A DNA stretch of 28,130 bases, from NCBI GenBank assembly GCA_027579435.1, contig JANBPK010001007.1, forward strand, positions 1-28,130, given 5' to 3'. Shown here piece by piece: positions 20,800-28,130 of the stretch; within the stretch, counting starts at the first letter, position 1; the number at the start of each line of letters is the position of its first letter. Made by a program: the position numbers and the translations under genes. Source of the stretch: Candolleomyces eurysporus (Eukaryota > Basidiomycota > Agaricomycetes > Agaricales > Psathyrellaceae). The notes below the pieces were generated by a model that was given only the letters and a program-made list of their open reading frames with translations, made no database searches and was not told the origin of the DNA.

Positions 20800-21390
20800 A
20801 TGCATTTTGCCTACCTTCTCCTTGGTCTGTTCGTTTCCCAAGGTATGACAACCACATTCGCTCAATCTGTCACGGTGAACCTGGCGAACTCATAACAGCC
20901 CCCTCCTTTCTAGTCTATGCTTCTGTCCTCCCGCTAGTATCCAGCTTTCATAGACGCCAGCTTGGGCCCAGTGGTGTCGACACCAGCAGCTGCAATCCCC
21001 AATGCTTNGAGCTGGTATACACTGCTTCAACAGGTCCGTACCCTCCGTCCCCTCTTCTTACGGAAAAATTCTAACCGTCACTTAATAGAGCTGTGCCAAC
21101 AGTACGGGGTTCGACACCTCATGCATGTGCATCGAAGACCATTCTCCTCGCTTCATTGCCTGTGCAGACTGTACCCTTGCACTTCCGGAAATGACCCCTG
21201 AGTCCAAACAAGAGCTTGCACAGGGGGCTAATTCTTATGTCGGAGGTCAGTCCGAACCTTCTGCATCGGCGTAGGCAATTTTTGGATGGGACTAATACGA
21301 GCGGAAACTTTGACAGCTATCGTCTTCATTTGCAAGCAGATCTATGGAATCGATATCCCAGGTGGAACCGTCACCGTTCCGGCTGCTTAA
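20800..21390 (+). CDS. Secreted CFEM-type eight-cysteine protein
   Basis: Exons are 20800-20842, 20914-21033, 21089-21245 and 21317-21390. Exon 1 is a signal peptide (MHFAYLLLGLFVSQ). The cysteines follow C-x3-C-x10-C-x8-C-x-C-x10-C-x2-C and a last C in VFICKQIYG, eight in all, the spacing of CFEM domains (found in fungal surface and secreted proteins, some haem-binding or virulence-related). The C-terminal part is GIDIPGGTVTVPAA, without a GPI-type tail. The frame holds only if the N at 21008 is not a real base: counting it shifts the frame between CNPQC and the SCANST exon, while ignoring it gives CLSWYTLLQQ, which matches CSGW of the paralog, and 130 residues in total. Introns are 71, 55 and 71 nt. 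Exact role unknown. Confidence 0.78.
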
Positions 21391-21640
21391 ATCGTTTTGG
21401 GACCTCAAACTAGCTGGCGAGGCCGAGCTGACTCATTTCTCTCTTTGTCCTGAGCTACGACGCTGTTTATGTTTTCCATTCCCCCCTTTTCCTGCGCTGC
21501 GACGCTTCTTGTACTCCTTTTTTACTTGAACTTTATCATATGAAACACCCGTCCTTTGAACCTACTCTTTCGTCCGGATTCTAGTTTTCTTCCCACTAGT
21601 CGTATCTAATGTTTGCCAAAGGATTTTGGCATTTGAATAT

Positions 21641-23051
21641 ACCCAAATTACCACGAAATATTTTTTTATCTGAGTGATTGGAGCGTCTCCAAACGTGGGG
21701 CCTCGAAACCGAGACTTCTTGACGAGGACGGCGGGACTACTCCCAGTCTTTGCAACAGACGCGTGGGCCAAATAACGCGTGTTTGCTCAAAGGCAGCGTC
21801 ATAGTCATATTCATCAACCGGACTGGGTCCAATTTCTGAACGCTGGTGGTCTAAGCCTTAAACTACAGTATGATCCCAGCCCCATATCTGGCTTGCCCTC
21901 CCGTTTTCTCATCCGCTCCACCAAGGTGCATACGTAGCATCGTCATCACTCCCATCCTCTCCCTTGGTTAGCTACTACCCCGCGCTGGACTCCTCGTCCC
22001 ACCCTTCGTCGTATTTCGTCGCTTTCCAAATATCTTCTCCTCGACGGCACTGGGTTTGTGTTATCCCCAGGCCCTCGCTTCCATCGTGATCTTGTTTATT
22101 CGATCCACCCTGAGACGCTTCTGTGTTCCCTCCCTGCCTCGTTCGCCGTTCTCCTTCCGATCCCACGATGCCTCACAAATTTGTATGCTGCATGAGCTTA
22201 CTGACGTGTTTAGCGTCTCCCCTTTTGCTTTTGACAGGAAGAACACTGAGTGAGATATTCCAAATATTACACTGAAAACCCGGGAATGGAGTTCGGTACA
22301 TGTTCTACGCGTCGAAGAACGTAGGACGAGAAGTGTGCCAAGGCAATGAATCTTCTGTGGAATGAGTGTTCTTCTCCTTTCCTTCTCGACATTTTCACCC
22401 TCTTTCGATGCCTTCGACGCCTGCTGTAATCCCAACTTTCAACGACGTTCTCTGTTTCCTCGACCCCTCCTCTACAACATTCCCTCACTCGTCGACCTCC
22501 TTTTTCTTCCTTTCTTGCTTGTTCCTTGCTTGTTCCTTGCTACTTTCTTTTCGCATATTTCCGTGTTCAGCCCTTCGTCGTCACATTGACGCCCAGCAGC
22601 CGATCCCCATTTAATCAATCCGCCATCGTGCACCCGGTTTCCTGGAAGGTTCTGCAGCGATTTCTGTGTTTCGTTTCTTTCTTTTCCGGTCCCATTGTGG
22701 TCGGCCACTCTCCTTTACTGCCCCATATTACCTCTTCTGCGTATGCATATCCTTTCATTCATTCATTCATTTATTTCCATTGTGTTGGAGTGTAGCTCGG
22801 TGTGAGGATGGTAGTTTGATATGCGACTCTGTCACTCCTCCTTTCACTTACCCCTATGTCCCTCCCGCTTTCGACTAGACTAGTGAGGATCAGGGACATC
22901 TGACAGCAACTACAAAAACAATAGAGTCGCTCGCTCACGCCGGCACTGATGTGGATATTTGCGCTATGTTACATTACCAGCGTCTATAGTCTGACCCCAG
23001 ATGTATATGTTCTAAAGAAGGCTGGGACATCTAGCAAGCCTCCCGAGGCCG
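21641..23051. other. 1.4 kb intergenic
   Basis: No conserved gene is seen. The 22360-22760 part is strongly C/T-rich on the plus strand and contains small direct repeats (CTTGCTTGTTC three times near 22515; CATTCATTCATT near 22760). These produce long meaningless frames on both strands. Confidence 0.4.
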
Positions 23052-23061
23052 ATTGGCCAAT
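23052..23061. promoter_or_regulatory. Palindromic double CCAAT box
   Basis: ATTGGCCAAT is a perfect palindrome with a CCAAT box on each strand, about 375 bp upstream of the Rpn6 start codon. CCAAT boxes are bound by the HAP/CBC complex in fungi. The link to Rpn6 is inference. Confidence 0.4.
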
Positions 23062-23434
23062 GGGGTCGATTTTAACATGTTGCCCCAGCTTACCGTGATT
23101 CCCAGCCAAGTTCGATGGTGCAGCTCCACTCTTCGCACTCTACTTGAAGCGGTTCAAAATCGTAACAACGATCTTAGTCCAAGTTGCGGCCTTGTAAGTT
23201 GTCCCGGATAACACTGGTCAGCACACCGAGGATGATTGATATCCTGAACTAGCAAAACGGTGTCGAGTACGAGGAATCGAACCTCGAGCGTCTATGCCGT
23301 CCGGATACCCAGCGGGGATAGCCGTGTAGCGTCAATTTAGCAGGTGGTTCCCACGGTCTAAACAGAGACGCGCGTCGATTGCGCGTCCATTCTCCTTCCT
23401 CTCGACCGCGACGACGACGACGACGACGAGCAAC

Positions 23435-25534
23435 ATGTCTGCAAGCCCATCGACATCGCAGCTTATTGAAAAAGCCGATGCTTCTCTCAAAGCCGGGAAC
23501 TTGAAAGACGCGGAGAAGCTATATGAGCAGGTGTTGACGACCTCGTCTGCCGGTGCGTGACTTTTCTCGGATTATCTGTCGGTTTACCTGAACCACGGCT
23601 CTGGCAGGAAATGCTCATACGACGGACACATCAATTCAGCAGCAACATCTGAGAGACCAGGAGACGGCCTTGGTGAAGCTGGGCGAGATTTATCGCGACC
23701 AAAAGTGCGTCCATCCTTTCTTTATTGCCGCCATAGTCTCGAAAATATGGTCATTAGGAACGCCGATGCGCTCTCGAGTGTGATAAACCAATCCCGGGCC
23801 TTCATGTCGTCTACTGCAAAAGCCAAGACCGCCAAACTCAGTGCGTCCTGCCGTTTCTCCTCCGAGCCTTCCTCTGGCTGAACCTCTACAACAGTCCGAA
23901 CCCTGCTCGACTTTTTCACCTCAATACCCGACAGCTACGACGTCCAAAAGCAGACCCTCACGGACAACATCGCTTGGGCAAAGGCAGAGAAGAGGATCTT
24001 TTTGAAGCATAGTCTCGAGACAAGGCTTGTCGGATTGTACGTCCGCCATCGACTGCTAGACAATAGTCGCTCACGATTCGCTGCAGGCAACTGGAAACGC
24101 ATCAATACAGGCCCGCACTGGCTCTCATCGACCAACTCCTCACCGAACTCAAGCGGTTGGACGACAAGATGATCTTGACAGAGGTTCATTTGCTCGAGAG
24201 TAGGGTTTATAGAGGGATCGGGAATATGGCCAAGGCAAAGGTGCGTTTTCTTGNCCTCCCTCTTCCCCGAGGTTCTTTCAATCGCTTCGTCTCCTTCCAG
24301 TTCTTATTGGCACTTTGACCTGTTCGTTCGTTCGCTAATGCATAATAGGCTGCCCTAACATCCTCACGAACCGCCGCCAACTCGATCTACTGCCCTCCAC
24401 TCCTGCAAGCTGCCCTCGATTTGCAGTCGGGTATCTTGCATGCCGAAGACAAGGATTATACGACTGCATATTCGTATTTCTACGAGGTACGAGCCGATTT
24501 CATTTTTGGCTACCCAAGTCGTCGCAACGCTGTTATCCGTTCGTTTCATTCTGTTATTCTTTGTTCGTTGAATGAACCCGTGCTTACTTACACATATTGC
24601 GGAATCTTCGACTTGCAGGCATTCGAGAACCTCAGTGCGCAAGGCGAAGAAGGCCTGAGAGGGGGGGGCTCTTGGGGCGTTAAAGTATATGTTATTGTGC
24701 AAGGTTATGCTTAATTTGGTGAGCTTCCTTTCCTTGCGAGAGCGTTGAACCTCCCGTAAATCTCACCCTCCTAGCCCGAAGACGTCAACTCACTCTTGAC
24801 TATCAAACTCGCTACCAAGTATGCCCAGATGAGGGACGTGGAGAGTATGAGAGCGATTGCGAGGGCCCATCAGGAGAGGAATTTGAGCGAGTTTGAAAAG
24901 GCCTTGAGGGATTATCGAGATGGTGGGTGGTTGCGTCGTATCCTTCTACCTTCAACTCACTCTTCAATGCAGAACTCTCCTCGGATCCAACGATCCGCTC
25001 CCACCTTGCCTCGCTATACGACAACCTCCTCGAACAGAATTTATTGAGGATTATCGAACCATATTCCGTCGTCGAGATTTCCCATGTGGCCGAGCTCGTG
25101 GGGCAGGAGAGGCAGGGTGTCGAGAGCAAGTGAGTCGTTCCTTCCCCGGTTTGTCGATGCCGAGACGCTTATTTCATTCTTGACAGGTTGTCGCAGATGA
25201 TCCTTGACAAAGTGTTTTACGGAGTATTGGATCAGGGTCGAGGGTGTTTGTTGGTATTCGACGAACCTGAAGGCGATGTACGTTTCTTCGTCATCCTCCT
25301 GTCCCATTTTCGCGTCCTGGGTAGGGAGGCGGGTGAACGGGTGAATGGAGGACCTCTTTTTTGACTGTTGACTGACTCAATAATGATAGAATACGTACGG
25401 AGCTGCCATCGAGACGCTCGAAGAAGTAGGCAAGGTCGTCCAGAGTTTGTATGCCAAGGTGCGTTCTTCGTCTCATCCCCTTGGTGTTACTCATCTGGAT
25501 ACCTGCTATACCACAGACGGTGCAAATTGCATAG
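23435..25534 (+). CDS. RPN6: 26S proteasome lid subunit Rpn6 (PSMD11), with a one-base frame break
   Basis: Twelve exons: 23435-23552, 23608-23704, 23758-23840, 23895-24036, 24087-24240, 24349-24486, 24619-24718, 24775-24922, 24973-25129, 25187-25277, 25390-25458 and 25517-25534. Conserved Rpn6 blocks appear in order: [103 protein letters not shown] and [11 protein letters not shown] (PCI domain), then KLSQMILDK and [15 protein letters not shown]. The model totals 1315 nt, one more than a multiple of three. The surplus base lies in the G8 run at 24661-24668 in exon 7; the family sequence resumes in the other frame directly after it. With seven G the protein would be 437 residues (human 422, yeast 434). 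Rpn6 clamps lid to base and core particle and is essential in yeast. Confidence 0.94.
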
Positions 25535-25787
25535 ACGAGAGCGACGCAGTCTTCAGCCAGATCGAATATGTAATTCTACTTTCACGTGTAATGTTAATCT
25601 CCTCTTTGCCATCATGGAACAAAGGCGCCGAAGGAGTGAGATTACCCGCCTCGCTTAGTTGGTTTCTTCTGTTGAATAACCCAAGTCCACCCATGACCTT
25701 AGCGTTTCACCGTACCTAATTGCCACACAGAGGAGGCTGAGTATTGAACGCTCAGTAGGTGGATGAAGCTAGACGGAAATATGCCAC
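25535..25787. other. Convergent 3' region, Rpn6 / MFS
   Basis: 253 bp between two convergent stop codons, expected to hold both 3' UTRs. No other feature is seen. Confidence 0.5.
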
Positions 25788-27747
25788 TCACCCAAACGTA
25801 AGCCAGCTCAACAAAGCTGCTACACCGTCAGCCGCCAGAACACCCCAATTCTCAACCATCGGTAAGATAGCCATGATCCAGAGCGAAAGCAGTGCAGCTC
25901 GGAAAGCACTATATGCGAATCCGTCAAGTATGATAACAACAAGTCAGTCGGTGGACGCACCTGTTCGCAGCCGTACTTTCAGCGCTTTGCGAATGCAAGA
26001 TGTCGACAATATACGCAGAACATGGGCTGAGAGCCATATCGATCTTTTTGATATTCGAGTCAGCCTTGTCGATACTTTGAGTGAACAAGCGGGACGCTCA
26101 CTCCGAGCCCGAGAAAGAACAAACAAACCAAGTTCCCTGCTAATCCAATTGGTCCGTCTACATACGTCGTCAAAACACCCGAGACCAGGACCGATAGAGG
26201 GACGATTGTCGACGCAGGGAAGAGTGACGCTCGCAGGCGGTCTTCTGGGTACCACGATCCCCTCTTTGCCTTGTATTGGGTCACGATGCGATCGGAGAGT
26301 CTACCAGCCAGTGGCGCACCAACTGTTACATCGACCCAAAATCAGACTTTACAGGGAGAAACTGGTAATTGGAGGACGTACTCATGCTGCCAACACCGTG
26401 CGGAATAAAGCAAGCACCGACGAATGCTTCGTTGGATAGGCCATATTTTGGTCCCTAACGCATGATTGTACATTAAGCGCAATAACTACTCTGTCGAACG
26501 AAAAAGCTTACGATTGTGTACGCGAGAGGTATAATCAATACTGTTATACCCGAAGAGAAGGGATTTAGTATGCCTAATCTTGGAGGATTGGGGACGCACC
26601 GTATTCGACAGCGAGAATCAGGAATGCTACCATGGCCTTCAAAATCGTCCTGAATTAGCAGAAACGTCGAAAAAAAAAGGGAGAAATGCTCACGGCAATG
26701 AGAACAATCGGACTCCTGAGCATTAACAGCGGTAAAAATGGGTTCAAAAGTACCGGAATCTTCAGCTTTAGCCAGGTTCGACCTCGAGGACGTTCCGAGT
26801 TGGACAGCTTGTCAACTCCTCGGGTTCCTGGATGACTTGTTTCCGGGAGGAAAAGCAGGACTGAGAGGAGGACGAAAGATACAATGACGGCAAGGATCAA
26901 TTGCATTGCCCTCCAGGACGCGTAGTGAGCTGCTGCACCGCCGCTTAGAGGTGCGATAGCTGGGCCGAGCAGAATTGCCTATGAAGATACCGCAGTGTCA
27001 TTTCATACCGAAGGATTATAGGACGATTACGCACTGCAAAGAATACCCCCATCGCTGTGCCCCTTTCCTCCAACTTGTATATATCGCCGATGACGCCTGC
27101 TCCCACCGAGAGTCCAGAAGAGACCCCGAACGTTTGGAAGAACCTGAAAGCAAGAAGATGGGGAATCGAGGTAGCGGTTGCAACGCCGATCGAGCCCATA
27201 ACGGAAATCGGTAAAAGGTAACAGTACACTGGACGACGACCGTCTATTGATACCAGCGAGCGAGATTCGACAAATTTAGCCAGAGTAGAAACACCGATGG
27301 AGATACGTCTCACAGAAACCAGAGTAGGCGGACCCAATAAGGCTGCCAATTGACATTGCGAAGACGGAGACGCTTACAGCCATACTGACGATTGGGAATG
27401 GAAAAGGAGCGTGAATTTACGCGTATTGGAGATGACGATGAGGACGCTCACCTTACCGTTCCACCAGTAGTCTCTAAATCCTTTGCGATTTGAGGTATAC
27501 ACGGGATAAATGAGCCAGCGATGAACACTGTATTGAGCAAAGATATGAGCAGATCGAGAGTTAGCGACATAGAGTTTTAAAGATCAGAAAAAGACGTACA
27601 AGGCATCAATCCGCACAGCGACACAATCGCGACTATTCCCCTCTTTTTCGGATCGGAGAACCTCTTGTACAACTCTTCGTGTGCCTTCGACACTGACGTT
27701 TCTTGCAAGAGAGGGGTTGCCTCTGTGTCGGAACTCGTGATGGTCAT
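25788..27747 (-). CDS. MFS transporter, DHA1 (drug:H+ antiporter) type, with a one-base frame break
   Basis: Eleven exons on the minus strand: 27600-27747, 27451-27527, 27314-27384, 27035-27243, 26694-26978, 26600-26636, 26512-26540, 26382-26454, 26102-26322, 25961-26043 and 25788-25908. The N-terminus has the TPLLQE cytoplasmic motif. PLFIAGSFIPCIPQIAK is TM1 and its loop; SGFYGRRP is the TM2-TM3 motif A end. GDIYKLEERGTAMG, then LLGPAIAPLSGG, is the antiporter TM4-TM5 region. EYVLIIPLAYTI, GAPLAGRLSDR (loop 8-9) and DMALSPCSAYIVD follow. About 12 hydrophobic segments and some 450 residues fit DHA1. Exon 2 carries one surplus base in the CCC run at 27479-27481: without it the text reads IAKDLETTGGTVS as in the family. 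Substrate unknown; probably plasma membrane. The start at 27747 is the first ATG of the frame. Confidence 0.9.
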
Positions 27748-28130
27748 CGCCTCAATGCACACCTCTGGACGTTGAGAGCTGTGATGAGTAGATTCTAGGG
27801 TGGAAGACAGAAAGAAGAAGTGACTCTTTGCTCTTAACTCCACACCCTTGATGTATCGAGTCAGATTTTTGCGGGTTCCGTATGATTCAACTCCATGGAC
27901 TTGAGAAGCGGGCGCTCAGGACGAAAGTGGGAAGATGAAATGTGGCAGTGATTGTCCAATCGGCACGCGGATGTCCGAACCCGAGACGACACTGCCCTCC
28001 AAAAGCCTAGAACTTCGACATCTGCTTTTATGAGAGCAGCACAACTAGGATCTGCCATCACCTCAGATTCACAAGGTCTCGTGTTCCTATTTCAACTCAT
28101 CTCGTGTCCCGTACAGTCGTACTAACAAAC
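27748..28130. promoter_or_regulatory. Upstream region of the MFS gene
   Basis: 383 bp to the window edge hold the MFS promoter and 5' UTR. No TATA box or other recognisable element stands out; a frame on the minus strand (27861-28061) shows no family resemblance. Confidence 0.4.

Larger units (their letters stand above)
20530..21640 (+). repeat. Segmental duplication unit carrying the CFEM gene
   Basis: Partner of 17950-18960. Promoter, signal-peptide exon, first intron, start of exon 2 and the 3' flank align with the other copy. The central coding part differs (CFEM core here, minisatellite there). Confidence 0.75.

Noticed and set aside
22061..22435. 124-codon minus-strand frame
   Set aside because: It lies in a C/T-rich low-complexity tract that yields Lys/Arg/Glu-rich frames by composition alone.
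23250..23340. A functional tRNA gene
   Set aside because: B box and T run are present, but no acceptor stem, A box or anticodon arm could be folded.

Overview
The window looks like genomic DNA of a filamentous basidiomycete, probably an Agaricomycete. The genes are packed on both strands. Nearly all are split by introns of about 50-70 nt with GTRNGT-type donors and short pyrimidine-poor acceptors. The conserved proteins (Rvb2, Rpn6, mitochondrial uL2, a KEOPS Gon7-like subunit, a DHA1-type MFS transporter) are eukaryotic and fungal in character. Organism identity is inferred; no ribosomal or mitochondrial marker is present. Seven isolated N characters, three of them beside T runs, suggest a draft assembly with homopolymer problems.

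Layout. 1-660: 3' part of an ankyrin-repeat gene (+) containing two micro-exons. 1024-3556: three small paralogous genes on the minus strand. Two of them lie in an ~870 bp tandem duplication, and the third is an older relative with a GC-AG intron. 4987-7004: a divergent pair, a family-16-type protein methyltransferase (-) and a Gon7-like KEOPS subunit (+). 7080-10287: a second divergent pair, mitochondrial ribosomal protein uL2m (-) and the AAA+ helicase Rvb2/Reptin (+), 202 bp apart. 12350-12833: a small Ser-rich protein whose 3' flank is duplicated.

13.3-18.0 kb is gene-poor, with only exon-like islands I cannot name. 17.95-21.6 kb holds two paralogous secreted-protein genes. One is a CFEM-type eight-cysteine protein. 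In the other, the cysteine core is replaced by a 27-bp minisatellite encoding TTWPASIPx repeats. A relic of an MFS transporter last exon lies between them. 23435-25534 is the proteasome lid subunit Rpn6 (+), and 25788-27747 is a convergent MFS drug:H+ antiporter-type gene (-).

The conserved genes are housekeeping (proteasome, chromatin remodelling, mitochondrial translation, tRNA t6A modification) and do not form a cluster with one function. I see no CRISPR, virus, complete transposon or biosynthetic cluster. The unusual content is small-gene duplication and remodelling, plus two single-base frame breaks in otherwise well-conserved genes. All exon models were assembled by eye from splice signals, frame continuity and family resemblance, without transcripts or database searches.
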